This document shows positions 11,133 to 33,560 of a stretch of DNA of 64,000 nt, one piece after another (position 1 is the first letter of the stretch; each line of letters begins with the position of its first letter). The notes beneath the pieces are model-generated. The model was not told where the DNA came from, did no database searches, and saw only the letters and a program-made list of their open reading frames with translations. A program made the translations under genes and the position numbers. Where the stretch lies: positions 34,518,093-34,582,092 of the forward strand of contig NC_065874.1 in assembly GCF_933775445.1 (NCBI RefSeq), written 5' to 3'. Source of the stretch: Argentina anserina. Taxonomy: Eukaryota; Streptophyta; Magnoliopsida; Rosales; Rosaceae.

Positions 11133-14100
11133 TCAAGTACTACCGGGTCGTGCAGCCATATATTCTCGCTGGAATGCCTCCATCGCTTCAAGACGCTTTT
11201 GCGTGACTTCATTTTCTTCCCTGGACTTTTTGACTTCGTCTTCAGCTCGGGCAGCTGCCTCCTTAGCCTGCTTGACTTCCTCTTCAGCTCGGGCTGCTAC
11301 TTCCTTAGCCTGCTGCGCGCTCTCCTCGGTCTGCCGGGCTCTCTCCTCTAACTTCCGGCTTCTCTCCTCAGCTTCGTGACTGAGGATGGTCTGTGCTCCT
11401 CCTCGTCTCTTTGCCGCCCGTTTGACCCCTCCTCCCATGCCTGCAATATAACAATATGAAGTGACAAAGAGGATTGAAATCATATATCAAGGCTTCCTTC
11501 ACCTTCTTAGAGATAGGTGATCAGTTAAATTACATCCATTCGAACCAAAACAAAAAAGCAAGGCTGCAAGTTTCGTGATTCTTTAGTTGCTGTTAGCGAA
11601 TATGAATGAGGGAATTAACTACACAACTCAAAAGAAAATGAAGAAGAAAGTGTCTTGATGGGACAAACAAGAAACGCTTTTCATGTCAGGAATGTAGTAT
11701 TGATAGGCTTGTTTGGTATTGGCACATATGTTCCTAGCTACAAGTTGCTTCAGAGTGATTATGCTATATTTAGCCGTGTGTTCACAGTTTGCATGAGGTT
11801 GTCAGGCTTTATCAGCGGATTAACACTTTGACTCATACCAAACAAAGTAGAGCTGATCATATAACTAATAATGTTGTTGGTGACTCATTAAAGACGCAAA
11901 AGAGTTGTATGCATTTCAGTGAACTATTGTTTCTGTATGCACTAATTTAGTTGGAGTAGATTTTTGTAACATGTACAAATTTGTTTTGTAGAGAAAGCTG
12001 ATAATTTAGATTACAAATTCCAACAGCAGGTTTTGTAACATGTACACACTCCTTGTTATTCTATATATTAGTGTGTGTCCAATAGCATCAGAGATAAGAT
12101 GAGCAGTTACCTCTAACTGTTGTTCCTTTTCGCTGTCCCCAGGTGTCTTCGAGTAGATCACATTCTTCCTCAAATGTGAATTGGTGTACAGTACCCGGGT
12201 ATGACTCTCCTTCTTCAATTATGTCATCAAGCTTCCTCTTCAAATTTTCCTTCGAACAGAAATTGCAACACAAAGCTAAAAATGTAGAACGGGTTAAAAA
12301 TATGAAGATATTTTATATTTATAGACTCATAGGTTAATATGCAGAAGATGTATCTTATTAGTTTGCTATTAATAGACTCATGTTCAAGCAAACCAGCAAG
12401 CAACACAGTATTCTATTGGTCTAAGTTTTTTTTCTCCTAAAAACAGACTCTTAAGCAAGCAAAGAATAAAAGCTTAACCAGCAAGCAACCAAAAATTCAT
12501 CAAACAATAACACAAGTGTTGCCAATAAAACACTCACCGCTTTTTCCCTCCCGTGCTTGCTTGGTAGGTAAGCGTCCACTGCAGCACGAGCGCGCGGGGC
12601 CGGATGTCCCTGCATTAGGTACTCCTCTGCCCTAAAACTGAGCGGTTTTGACCCACAACAGTGGTTGATCGGCTCAGGGTTTTTGGTTCGGTTCTCCTTG
12701 TTCTGGACGCTTACAATCTAAAAAGAAACAAAAAATAGAAAATATAGATATATATGAGTTAGAACAGCTCTAATTATAAATTGAATTAAAAAATGTATGT
12801 ACAACCAATCACCAATAGATAGCTTACCATTTTGTCTCTGTCTCGGAATTCTTTGTGGACCAAGTAATCCCACTGCTCCAGACGGTGTAGGAATTCAAGC
12901 TGAACAGCATCCCCGTGTGTCTCCAAATGTTTTTGCCAATGTTTGTGGCACTTGTATTTCCAATCGCTGTACCTCGAATTGGATTTTTCGTCAATCCAAT
13001 TCCACATCTGTTCGTCACTTGCTGGTATATCGTAGTAGTTCTGCCAAACACACCAAAAAATTGCACATTATGACATTAATTTCATTAACCCAGAAAAATT
13101 TATAAAATCAAAAAATCAAACACATTAACTTGTAAATAATGCTTAACAGCGTCCTTGTGATAGTCAGATTGGAGCTCATAGAATGTGGAGGCTAGCATTG
13201 GCACATGCGTCTTGATAGCGGCGCCAATGTCACGGACTAGGATGCTATGATTATGATTCGTGTGAGGTCCGATGTGGAAATCCGACCACTCAAGCTTGAT
13301 GAGTCCTCCAATGGCCTTTACAATTTGTGACGTCTTGTTGCTAATCACAGTACGATGTTTCTGAACTGCAACTCCTACACATAACAGTTAATGAGCATAC
13401 TATGCACACATAACAGTGACAGATGAGCTTTCTACTAATCACATAACAATCTGTAACCAATAACAGTAACCACTATATTCATGGGTAAGCTTAAATAACA
13501 GTAACCACTTTTGTTTATGAACACATCAAACAATGGAGTTTCAAAATATCATTGCATACTTCTACTTCCTTTTATTTACCGATATATGACATGAAACTCA
13601 AATGTGCAGTTTCCTTATTACAGAATTGAACGAGAATTTGCCACTCCAATCAAACTCAGCAACCAAACATATATCAACCAAAATAGTTAACATTTAAACA
13701 CAAACCTAGTACCATACACTAATTTTACTTAGATACAGAATACAATTTCAATTGGATTAAAGATTACAAAATCAGTTACAAGAGTTGTAAACTGACAGTG
13801 TAATCTTTGAGGGATTCGAACCCAAGAACAATGTCATCAAATTTTCCAGATAAACTAATATTGATACACTATACACAGGAATATTGATACACGACGAGAA
13901 ACCATATACACCCAAAGTCAACAAACAAATCCCTAGATAAAACTATGAAACTATAATCCCATGAGCTGTAATAAACAAGCTGTAAATGAAACAGAAGAGA
14001 GAGATTGGGATGACCGGGTTTTTTCTTGCACCGAATTGAAAATACTGGGGGTCCGTTGAGAGGGTCGTCGCCGGACGTGCCAGAGCTGCCGACGGTGATG

Positions 14101-14417
14101 GTGTTGCAGATTGGGGGAGCAGGCGGAGTAGAGATAGATTGGGCGGTGCTAGTGTTGCGGAGTGGGGGAGCAGGTGGAGGAGAGATAGATTGGGCAGTGC
14201 TGGTGTTACGGACTGGGGGAGCCGGCGGAGGAAAGAGAGATCGGGCGGTGGTGTTGTTGCGGAGTGGGGGACCCGGCGGAGGAGAAGGCGAGACTGAGCT
14301 GGAAGGTGGAGGAGAAGAGAGATCGGCGTCGGCTGGTGGTGTTGCCATCTGAGATGCTAAGGCGGCTGCTTCTCGCCGGAGCTGTTGTTGGCGCTGTTTT
14401 GCTGACATCGGAGGCAT
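11133..14417 (-). CDS. CACTA TNPA-like protein (Transposase_24, Ptta/En/Spm family), six exons, open throughout
   Basis: Exons read on the minus strand: 14417-14015, 13374-13130, 13040-12828, 12717-12538, 12249-12111, 11440-11133. All introns have GT-AG ends, phases agree, and the 1488-bp frame (495 aa) has no internal stop. The N-terminus has four 17-residue Pro-rich repeats (PPLRNTSTAQSIS and variants; 51-bp units). The middle exons hold the plant transposase_24 signature: MWNWIDEKSNSRYSDWKYKC, HKHWQKHLETHGD, then NKENRTKNPEP. The last exon is a Lys/Glu-rich coiled coil (EERARQTEESAQQAKEVAAR) near residues 405-480. In En/Spm such proteins bind subterminal repeats and assist TNP2. Intact coding beside a broken TNP2 is notable. 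Expression is not shown; splice sites were placed by eye. Confidence 0.75.
14020..14300. repeat. 51-bp coding minisatellite in the TNPA-like gene
   Basis: About four 51-bp units encode the Pro-rich 17-residue repeat in exon 1 of the TNPA-like gene. Because the unit is a multiple of three, copy-number change keeps the frame. Confidence 0.75.
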
Positions 14418-14927
14418 GGCGGTGAGAGAGAAGGGGGAGGGGCGGTGAGATCGGCGTCGGGGTGTATGAGATTAGGGGGTGAGGATTTTTTTTTTGCGAA
14501 AGGGGGCCGAGTGAGTTTTGATCGAGCGGCGTTGAAGTGAGATTAGGGTATAATCATACCCCCAGGCTTTTATACCTATACATTAAGGAGTGTTTCAAAA
14601 TTTGGTGAAAATTTTGGCGCAACTAATCAGCCCGCCGCCCAATTTCAGTTAGTGACGACTTTTGTCGACCCTCGTTGCCTGAAGTGAAATTGTCCAAAAT
14701 TGAGTAATTTTTCTAGCAAAAAATATTTTTTCTCGCAAAAAATATTTTTTCTAGCAAACATTCAGGTGACTTAAATTGAATAAATGTCATCGCATCAGTT
14801 TATGACTTTTACATGTTCTTCGTGCCAATTTGCAAAAAAAAATAATACCTTCAAATTAAACATATTAATATGTTAGACATTATCAATAATAATAATCATT
14901 ATCATCATCATCCTCTTCTTCTTCTTC

Positions 14928-16950
14928 TTATCCATCTTCTTCTTCTTCATTTACCGACCACGGTATAATAGCGTCAGTTGATTGAAACCAATCAAGATCA
15001 ACGGTAAGATCAAAAACTCCACTATATACCAAGACGGGCTCTTGATAGGGTTCTCTAACCTGATTCCCAATAGGAGGCCTCTCATCGTCGTGTGTTGCAA
15101 GTGTTCTAGCATCGTACACATTCCTATGTGACATCACATTAACTACCTTCCAAGCCTCTCCCGCCTTCGGATCATCTACGTAGAACACTTGTCTTGCCGT
15201 GGACGCAAGACAAAAAGGGGAATCCTCATACCAACTACTGTTTGTATCCACCGATAACAAGTCATGATCTAGCTTAGTGCTGTCACTCTTATAAGGGTCA
15301 GTATCGTACCACTTACACTTGAACAACACAACCGACATTCTGTCTGTGTACAGTAGTTCGAGCACATATTCAAGGATCTCATAGTAATTGGTAGTTTCTG
15401 TCTCTATCATTACTCCACAATTCTGGGTCTGCAAGTATCGGTCTTTATAGTATGATATAAACTTGACCCCGTTCACATAACACGTTGAATAAATATTGTG
15501 TCCTTGTGGTCTTCTAGCCAATTTGACTACCTCTGCTTTTAAGTAATCATTGCCTGCTCTTTCAAGGTCCGCAACCTACAAGATTGACAATATTAGTGTA
15601 AGGTAGATGGGAAGGTGAAATTTTGCAAAAATCAAGGAAAAACCCTAATCTTCATACCCAATCAAGGAAATAAGGATGAAAATCAATCCTACGTGACTTC
15701 TCATCAGAGTTTGGATGCGCTGACGTATATAGCTCTTCATGTTGAACCATGTAGTATTTCACTTCTTTACATTCGAGCAAAACTTGCCAGTGAGCCTTTA
15801 AAACCTCTTGTTCAGTTAACCTAGAACGAGAGATATACTGATCCAGACGGACGAGTTAAGAAAAGACAGAAATATCATACCGGGATGCATTAGTGCTGGT
15901 TTTTTGTTCCCAGGGTTCTGCACCCTCCATGTATAAATTGCAGTACGTCACTGACTCCCAAGTAATATAACGCTTAGAAATACAACCCTCTGGGTAACGT
16001 CTATTGTTAACCGATTTTTTATAAGTCCCAAGTTGCCTGCAAAATAAAATATTTAGTACAGTTACGATGCATGAGATATTTAGAATATTACATCCATATT
16101 AAATATTAAATTATCACCATACCGTTCCATGGGAAACATCCGGGTAAAATGCACAGGACCGGTTAGCAACACTTGTTCTGGAAGGTGAACCATGAGGTGA
16201 ACCATAGTTGTAAAGAAATGTGGAGGGAAAATCATCTCTAAATTACATAGAATCATGACTATTTCAGCTTCCATTAGCCTGACGTCTTCCTTTCTCAACT
16301 TTCTGGCACACAATTTTTGAAACCATCTACACAGTGCAACTAAAGGCTTAACGACGTTCAATGGTAAGTACTCACGAATAACTATTGAGAGAAGGCGTTG
16401 AAGCATTACATGGCAATCATGGGTCTTTAACCCGTGAAAATTTTTCTCACGTACGTTGACCTTACTCCTCAAACTCCCAGCATATCCATGAGGGTACTTC
16501 ACATCACGGAACCATTCAAATACCTCTGTTAAAAATTCCGGCCTCACCAGAAATGGCACATGAGGAAGTTGTCCATTGCTCCTTTCCCACTGACTTTGCC
16601 GCACACCCCTTTTTTTTAAAGCCGCACGAGCTTTTGGACCGTCTTTAGACTTTCTTGCAATACTAAGAGTGGTTCCAATGATGTTGTCAAATACGTTCCT
16701 TTCAATGTGCATGACATCAAAAGCATATCTCACTCTAATAAATTTCCAATAAGGCAGCCTCCAAAACATGCACTTATTAGTCCAGCATACTCTGTTATTC
16801 GGATTATATGGGACCTTGAACTTTTCTTGCAAGCTAAGGGTAAGGTACTCGTGACTGTTGATTTTTGCAAGAATTTCCTCACCGGACAAAGAAAGGGGTC
16901 TTGGCCTAAACTCACACTCCCCATTAAATGCCTGACCATTGGACCACAAC
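14928..16950 (-). pseudogene. CACTA TNP2 transposase, C-terminal half only
   Basis: Four exons can be joined on the minus strand with GT-AG introns and matching phase: from about 16950 to 16123, 16036-15881, 15820-15658 and 15575-14928 (stop). The first starts in the last part of the Transposase_21 (TNP2) domain (FNGECEFRPRPLSLSGEEIL, LPYWKF, DVMHIERNVFDNIIGTTL) and continues into DUF4218 (HDCHVMLQRLL, MFPMER). The last two carry DUF4216 (WYEDSPFCLASTARQVFYVD). The N-terminal catalytic region is absent: upstream of about 16950 the frame runs into unrelated LTR-like DNA, giving a chimeric ORF up to 17138. The surviving half is free of stops, so the truncation seems recent relative to decay. 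Confidence 0.85.
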
Positions 16951-18930
16951 CCGAGGCTCGCGCGATTCTTCTGCCATCCAAGCATGTTGCTGGGGAAACC
17001 AGGGCACGAAGACACCACCACCATCACCTCTCCTCGCCCCCGGTGCCACCTGCGATAAGATCGGCAATCAAATTCGCGTTTCGCACCGCCGCTGCTCAAC
17101 TTCAAATCCACCGGCATCTCGAGCTTTTTCGGCGACAATCCGATGGTCCCAAGGTTCGATCGAGGTGAGGGTTAGCTTAGTGTGATTATTGTGATTGTTT
17201 GTGGTTGTTTTAGTTGGATTTTGGGGAAGATCGGAGGAGGAGGAGGAGAGGAGGGAGGTACCGCCGCCTAGGGCGGCGCGTGAGGGGAGGTGATGAGTGC
17301 ATTGGGCGGCCTTGGGCCGAGGAGGGGAAGAGGAAAGGAAATGGAGGGGTTTGGGGGCAGCGGTGGCGAGCTACGCGCTGATTTTAGGAGAGGCGCGTGA
17401 GCAGTGATTTCAAATAGTAATTTTTGTAAAAATTATTTTTACGTACGGTGAATGTAAAAAGAATTTACGTACATTAAATGTGAATTTATTTTACGTACGA
17501 TAAATGTAAATGTAAATTACGTACATTAATTGTAAAAGTAATTTCTGAAGGGTAAATCAGTCATTATTATTTACTGAGTCAGTATATACGATTGAATAGT
17601 AAATGGATATACAGAAATACGTAAATAGTATGTACTCGTACAGAAATACGTAATTAATATGTATTTGTGCGGTAATACACGAATAGTAACTACATGAACA
17701 TTAATTTTGTAAAAAAACAGCAATTGCTTAACAGTAAAATATTATTGTTTTGGCATTTAAGGTTTTACGTAACGATTCTAAATTCACTTCTTATCTATTT
17801 TAGGTGATCAAGACAACAAATAAATGATTCACTTTCGGAATCGTGGAAATTACGCTCAGGAGTATAAGGTGAGTAAAATCTCACTGTGACGAATCTACCA
17901 TTACGGAGATTCATGATTACACTAAATTTAATAGAATGAACTAGGATATGTATATGATATAGTGGATTGTGTATGTGTAAAAATGGTAAATAAGTGCATA
18001 TATATAGTTTACTATATTATATACTGTCGTAATTTTCATTCGCGGATGAGTTCATTTTAGTGTTGATATCTATTTATTTTGAGCATGTCGATTGATTTGT
18101 ATAAAATTCATGTGATGATTGTTTGTACGTGGTTTTAACTTGAGTTATGTCAAAACGTTTTTGTGGTCTGTGGATCTGTCTTCGGATGTGTTGGCATGTC
18201 GGAACTTAGCCTTGGTCGGGCGACAATTACGATTCAGTTAGAGCTCTAGTCTGTCTGCCGGTGTACTGCATGAGAGGTAACAGATGAGTTATCGGCTTAT
18301 GAGTACCCATATTTTGGATATTGGGTAGCAAGTGGTTACCCAATGTCGGCGGCGTACTAACATGAGGGGTAACAGAGGTGTACCAGCGCTCATGAGTACC
18401 CATATTATAAATGTATTTGGGGTAAACAGAGGGGTTGCCCAAATTTCTCATGAGTACATATATTTTCATATTATTTGACAACCAGATAGGCCGTCTAATG
18501 ACTCATGAGTGCATTTATGATTGATGTTTTATGTATTTTGTTTTGCATTTATATGCGAGTGATATTGTTGTTTTACTCATATGAGCTGCATAGCTTACCG
18601 AGTTTGTGTTTACAATCCCGGTGCACCTATTCGATGGTGTATGGAATAATTTCGCAGATGTGGATTAACGGAAATCAACGTACAACTCCGAAGACTTTGA
18701 AGTTGTTTTCATTTATCTTGTGGTGAGGATTGAGAAGATTTTTACATTTCTATTTGATATAATGCTTGAATTATAAATTTGGTTTGTAATAATCAATTTG
18801 ACTGAATTGTACTATGAACTCAGTAATGATCCGCTGTGACATTAAAATGATTCGATTTATTTGGAATTATTTTAGCGTTTTCATAGCTTCGAAATTTGAG
18901 TTTCATACTCGAAATTTCGGAGTCATGACA
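16951..18930 (+). mobile_element. 5'-truncated Ty3/gypsy LTR-like segment
   Basis: The plus-strand sequence ends at 18930 in AAATTTCGGAGTCATGACA, typical of 3' ends of plant chromovirus-type gypsy LTRs. The internal stretch near 18590-18640 (TTACCGAGTTTGTGTTTACA, then a CCCGGTGCACC part) is familiar from such LTRs. It also has repeated ATGAGTACCCATAT-type motifs at 18240-18510. The left side, GC-rich to about 17400, lies against the broken TNP2 gene; no LTR start or target duplication was found. It probably caused or accompanied the loss of the TNP2 N-terminus. Family assignment rests on resemblance only. Confidence 0.45.
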
Positions 18931-19425
18931 AATACATAGTACAAGACTATTTATTCTATAAATCATCATATAACTACGACAGAATATTATGGTCCGACAT
19001 TTTAAAACTACACACTAGCCCTAAGGAACAAACCAGGTCCAGCTCCCCAGGCCCGGGCCGAATTCAACTTGTCCAAGACTGAGATTAGTCCCAGGCCCAA
19101 CATCGCGATCTGGGATAGCGCTTGCGAAGAGCGACCCCTCTTGCCACAACCATCCGGCGGGCGAGCTTTACAGTCAAAAATGTCATATATAATTGACTCA
19201 TAAATGAGAAAGAGAGTTGCAGGTCACGGACTCAAAATCGAGATCAGACCAAATAAAAAAGTCATAGACTCATAAATGAGAAAGCTGGATATAACATTGC
19301 TGGGGACAGTTGCAGGTCGTGCGATGCCGATCTCTTCCATTTTTCAAGCATATTAGTTCATTACAATAGATGCAAAAGTTTTATTTTCGACCCGATCAAA
19401 CACGTTCCCCGCGTACAGGTGTTAA
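18931..19425. other. Gene-free stretch upstream of the transporter gene
   Basis: A GC-richer piece at about 19020-19165 (CCAGGCCCGGGCC and similar) looks retroelement-derived. A short motif (GACTCATAAATGAGAAAG) is repeated at about 19195 and 19267. No gene is seen. Confidence 0.5.
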
Positions 19426-19807
19426 GGCCACGATTGGTTACCGGAATGACATGGAAATAAAAATAATTCTTGAGATTTTCCATAAGCATTGGAAATGTCA
19501 GGAATATAGTATGAGAAAGGAAACATCATTATAAGTTTATAAAAATTTGTCAATAATATCCTCAACTTTTCATCAATAAAAAAGAGAAATAAAAAAGTTG
19601 AGTGAGGACAATTTGGTCAAAAAACTCTGCTATCACATCAATAACTGGGTAGAAAACTCTTTCCATAGGGGTGGAAGCAGTTTCCCTCTTATTTTCCAGA
19701 TCCTTGGGAACCATTTTCCCTTCCAGCTTCTTTTCAATTGCTTCCAAACACTGGAAAATAACTATTTTCCTTTCCCAAGGCTGTGCTTCCTTAAATCAAA
19801 CATGGCC
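19426..19807. mobile_element. Tourist-like (PIF/Harbinger) MITE, 382 bp
   Basis: The ends GGCCACGATTGG (19426) and, in reverse complement, GGCCATGTTTGA (19807) form imperfect terminal inverted repeats. The element is flanked by TAA on both sides (19423-19425 and 19808-19810), the classical 3-bp target of this superfamily. It has no coding capacity. It ends about 110 bp upstream of the transporter TATA box. Confidence 0.75.
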
Positions 19808-19916
19808 TAAGAGTTTCTACTTTGAACACGGCTTAGGAAAGCCGTTGGAAGATTCCTAGTCATCATCCATATGGTCTACTCCATGTCTCTGTTTCTCCGA
19901 AGTCTACAAGTTAGAC

Positions 19917-19924
19917 TATAAATA
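19917..19924 (+). promoter_or_regulatory. TATA box of the NRT1/PTR-family gene
   Basis: TATAAATA lies 81 bp upstream of the ATG at 20005. The spacing leaves a short CT-rich 5' UTR (TCTCTCTGTCTCTCTC), common in plant genes. Confidence 0.6.
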
Positions 19925-20004
19925 AGGTCTTCAGTTGGGTTTTCATTCTCTATTAAGCTTAAGCTGACTTTGGTCTCTCTGTCTCTCTCAACACCAACAG
20001 AGAA

Positions 20005-29653
<9,649 letters not shown>

Positions 29654-29926
29654 TGTAATATTGTAATATTGTAACTTTGTAACTGGAACTAGCCTCTATT
29701 CATATCTATAAAACAGTAGTTGAAACTTATTAATTAGTATATCTCTAATTTGCTTTTACACTTAACTCAAATGTTATTTAAACCTCATTTATTTTCCTAA
29801 AATGCACATTAATTTGATACATTAAATCAAGCTACTATGGATCCATTAATTACTTTACTACTCTACTTCATATTTATTTATTATACACAACTCAAAAAAT
29901 GCATAATAATCACACAAATTATCTTC
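29654..29926 (+). other. 3' flank of the transporter gene
   Basis: Follows the TGA stop at 29651-29653. AT-rich, with repeated TAATATTGTAA just after the stop; likely 3' UTR then spacer. No clear terminator signal can be fixed. Confidence 0.5.
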
Positions 29927-31863
29927 TCAATTTACTCTTTCTCCGGACTCATACCGTGGATATTGGGGTTTTTTTTCTCTCTAGCACTCTCTCCCTCACA
30001 TCTATACCTAGGGTTAGGATTTTATCGAAAAAACTACCTTGTTGTGTGGTGTCTAACTTCCCGTGGCTGCTCAGCTTGCCTCCATGACCGCTCGTTTAGC
30101 GTCGAAGCTCTCTCTCAACAACCATGATGAACCAGTTGATTTGGGCGACCTTCATTGCCCAGACAAAGGTTTTGTTGCGCGCCCTGATTTTACCTTGTTG
30201 GTCGTTTGAACACTGCTCGGCCCGTTGCTTTTGATTCCTTTACAGGCGCGGTTCGATCTATGTGGAGGGTCTCCGTCCCCGTGAAGGTTTTAGCGCGGGG
30301 ATACCACTTTATGTTCACATTCTCTTCTGAAGGTGATCTCCTTCGCGTGAAGAAGGGAGGTCCTTGGAGCTTTCAACGAGCCATGATCATCATCAATGAT
30401 TATGATGGCTTCTCAGACATTCAAGCAGTATCTCTGGACTTCGTGTGGATCTGAGTTGAAATTTACCATCTACCGGCGGCTAGTGGGGGAAACTATCGAT
30501 CATGTGTTGCAGGTGGAGGAAGTGGCTCATGCGCGGGGGGTAGCTAGGGTTCGGCTTACCCTTTCCTCCAATGAACCGGTGCGGCTAGATCGGCACCTCC
30601 AGGTGTCGCCGATAACGGTGGTTTGTGTGACTTACAAGTATGAGCGGCTAGTAGGACGGTGCCGCCCCTGCATGATGGTCAACCATTTCGGAGAGCTGTG
30701 CCCTAAAGAGTCGGAAGGTCAAGAGGGTTCTGGTTCGGTGCCGCCGGCTTCTACTAGTCTTCCTTCGGCTTCTACTAGGCTTATGTACTATCTATTGTAA
30801 CTGTCTCCACTTGCTAGATTTTGATCAACCCCTCGCTACATTTTTGTTTTGACACTCCAGTCTATCTTTTGACCAGCAGTCCCGTTTTCTGACTTGATCA
30901 AGTCTGAATCGAAGGTAGGTAGTTTTCTGCATAAAATTCAAGACACAATAGGCGAATATACATAGGTTACAATTTGAGTGACAATTGCACCGACCAAACT
31001 CGTCAAATCTGAGTGTTTCCTTCGATCAATTTCAACATGGTTTGGTATCTTAAGTGACTTCCCTATAAAAAAAACACGGGAGATACAATCACCAACTGTA
31101 GAAATCCATAAGTTGCCTACACTAACAAATTAAACTTAACCCATTAGTTAATATAAGAACAAAAAACACAAACAAAATCATAAGACTATGGAAAATACAA
31201 AACTCTTGAAGCCACTGGCATTACAATTAAGATGCCATGAAGACTTCTGAAAAAATCAAAACCTGGTATATATAAAATTCATAAGCAGAAACTGAAAAAC
31301 ATGACACAAACACTGTTGCAAATCTTACCATACATGATAAATCCAGTCACTAGTGAGCAACCATTATTATCACAGCACCTAAGAACCCCGTGATATAAAT
31401 TTAAATCAATCATCAAACAAATATCAAATGAAATCCACAATCAAAATTTGAATAACACAAAATATGATTAACACCCACCGATCAACAGAAGAGGATGGCG
31501 TATGAAACTCATTAGCCCTTTCGCAGAGCTGAATCGTTGGAGAGGTAGAAGAGGAGAAAGGGAGAGAGAGATGAAGAAGAAGAAGAAGAAGAAGAAGAAG
31601 AATAAGCTATTCCAATCTCAAACTCTTATCGTATCGATGAGGCAGCTTCACCGCTTCTTGTAGTCCCAACTCGCTGTCTTTTTACTTTCCTGGCAGACTC
31701 GGTCGACACACGTGTCAATCAATAAAGGAAACATACAGCCCAAACAGAAGACACCATACAGAAGCCCACAAAGCCCAAGGCATGAACAGTACCTAGAAGA
31801 TATGTAGTCAAGTGGCACAAATGTGAAAAACTCCCAAGTAGGGGCAAAATCCGGAAAAAAAAA
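29927..31863 (+). repeat. 1.9-kb composite repeat, right copy
   Basis: Inverted twin of 8568-10488. It starts at TCAATTTACTCTTTC and ends in CCGG followed by nine A. Here the flanks are unrelated to those of the left copy, so this is the unit that moved or was copied. No convincing target duplication was found around it. The (GAA)n stretch at about 31570-31602 corresponds to the (CTT)n of the left copy. Confidence 0.85.
30084..30800 (+). pseudogene. DUF4283 / CCHC zinc-knuckle protein remnant (copy 2)
   Basis: Same content as 9625-10329: MTARLASKLSLNN, a frameshift near 30205, the DUF4283 core (GYHFMFTFSSEGDLLRVKKG), a stop after FVWI at 30452-30454, then a shifted frame with RPCMMVNHFGELC. 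The first zinc-knuckle spacing is kept (CRPCMMVNHFGELC). This copy has an extra SLPSAST segment near the end. Shared lesions with copy 1 show that neither is functional. Confidence 0.75.
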
Positions 31864-33060
31864 TTCCATTTGAACATATCACATAATTCATCATCATAAC
31901 CAGCTGATTTAAGAATGCTATATCTGAAATAAGCTTTGCCACATTTTACTACTCCCAATATGTGATGTCCACAACAATTTATGTGCAAATAAGATTGTGC
32001 ATTGCTTATAAAAGAAGAAAGGAAAGTACCTAAATTGGCTTTTTCTGGTGTCATTAGTAATATGATCTCCTTATCCTATGTCATAAACTTGCAACCATGA
32101 ATCCATGAAGATATGAGTATTGAAATACGAACGAAAGAGTATAGACGTTAACCCAAATTGAAAACCAATTGATCTCCTTATCTATTCTTTCCTACACCTA
32201 TGAATAAATAAGTTAACTCATGAAGATTGGTTCTGTATCATTTCGTCTATGATGCTACTACAAATCATCATTTTTTATCATAATAACATATGGAATAGAT
32301 ATGCTGATCTGGATACATAATACATATAAAGCATGATGAATATATAATCACAAATGCTGAGAAACAAAATACGAAAAAAGAAAATATTTTAATGTTTTCT
32401 CTAAGAAGTATCTGCTTCTGTGGCCTTTGCCCATCTTTTTTGTTGTGTTGATGACAAATTACTGAGAAACACAGTACCAAATAAAAAGATTTAAATGTTT
32501 TCTCTTAAAAGTATTTGAAATATAAATCGCAATGACTTATACAATGATCTTACAGTACTGATATCAAATACTTATTAACAATATAGTGCCATTGTAATTT
32601 GGATCCATAATATTATGAAATGGATTATTTGGTAACTCAGTGGTACTTTTTCATACTGACTCTTTCAGAAATGGGTAAACATTAAACCTTCTTGCATTGT
32701 AAAGTTGATATTTGAAGATCCCTCTTCTTTTCATACAAACACAAATTAAGAACCAAAAAAGAAAAGGAAGAAATTCAGAAGAATGCCCTTATACCTGATC
32801 GAGCTTCATCTTGTCCCCCTCTTGGCTTGGCCTGAGATCAGTCTAATAACGTGTATTCAATTTTGCAACCATGAACTTATCTCTGCAAGAGACAATGATC
32901 AAATATATTCGTCTACTTGATGATTGAAATTTAAAAACTATCGAACACTGTAATTAAGCTAATGAGACATATTTTAATTGGCACTTGCATGATCAATGAA
33001 CCCAGTAAAGTTTCAGATCAATGACAGACATAGAAAACTTGACGTTAAAAAATCCAGTTT
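31864..33060. other. Gene-free stretch
   Basis: AT-rich. A minus-strand piece near 32795-32890 has exon-like character followed by GTATAAGG, but too little to name. A short segment (TTTAAATGTTTTCTCTTAAAAG-type) recurs near 32390 and 32490. No gene is supported. Confidence 0.5.
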
Positions 33061-33560
33061 GTGTGGTACGGGTGAATGTTGTGAATGTGATGGTGATTGT
33101 GGTTCTTTGTGATTTTCTTAATACTTAATGTAAGCAATATAAAGAAAAGACAGGAAAATATAAAGCAAGAACGTAAAGAACAATATGGTAAAGAACGATA
33201 TAGAAAAGTGCAGAAAGATAAATACCGGTAAAGAAAACGATGAAGTAAACTTGGAAATTGAAAAGAGAGAGGTGTGTCGTGAATTGTAGAATTGTATTAA
33301 TAAGAAAATAGTGTAGTCGCGTTGAGCGTTTGGTTGAGGACCTCTAACAATGAAACCTAAGGCCCTATTTATATTGAAACTAAGAAAAGGAAAGAGAAAG
33401 AAATCTCAACAACAATGGTTGAGATTAATTACAAATGAATAAGAAAAACAAACAGTAGCACTGATTGCTCCAACATTAAGGCGGCCAAATTGTCAAAGTT
33501 GACAATGCAAATCATATTTCTATACATGTGATCGCGCAATAGCTATTGCCGCAGTAACAT
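33061..33560 (-). mobile_element. Possible LTR fragment
   Basis: Read on the minus strand there is a TATA-like CAATATAAATAG near 33370, followed by a leader-like region with CTCAACCAAACGCTCAACGC and an A/C-rich tail. This is the layout of a plant LTR promoter and R region. Ends and target duplication were not found. Confidence 0.3.

Larger units (their letters stand above)
10489..16950 (-). mobile_element. CACTA (En/Spm) DNA transposon, one end present, transposase side truncated
   Basis: The terminal motif CACTACGCCAGA starts at 10489, directly after TGA, the probable 3-bp target. It is followed to about 10900 by repeated GGCGACG/AGCGATGG/AAGTGACGG motifs, typical CACTA subterminal repeats. 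The element carries two minus-strand genes: a TNPA-like gene (11133-14417) and the C-terminal half of a TNP2 transposase (14928 to about 16950). The opposite terminus was not found: TNP2 stops where a gypsy LTR-like segment begins. The element therefore cannot move by itself. Whether its one end still responds to related transposase is unknown. Confidence 0.85.
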
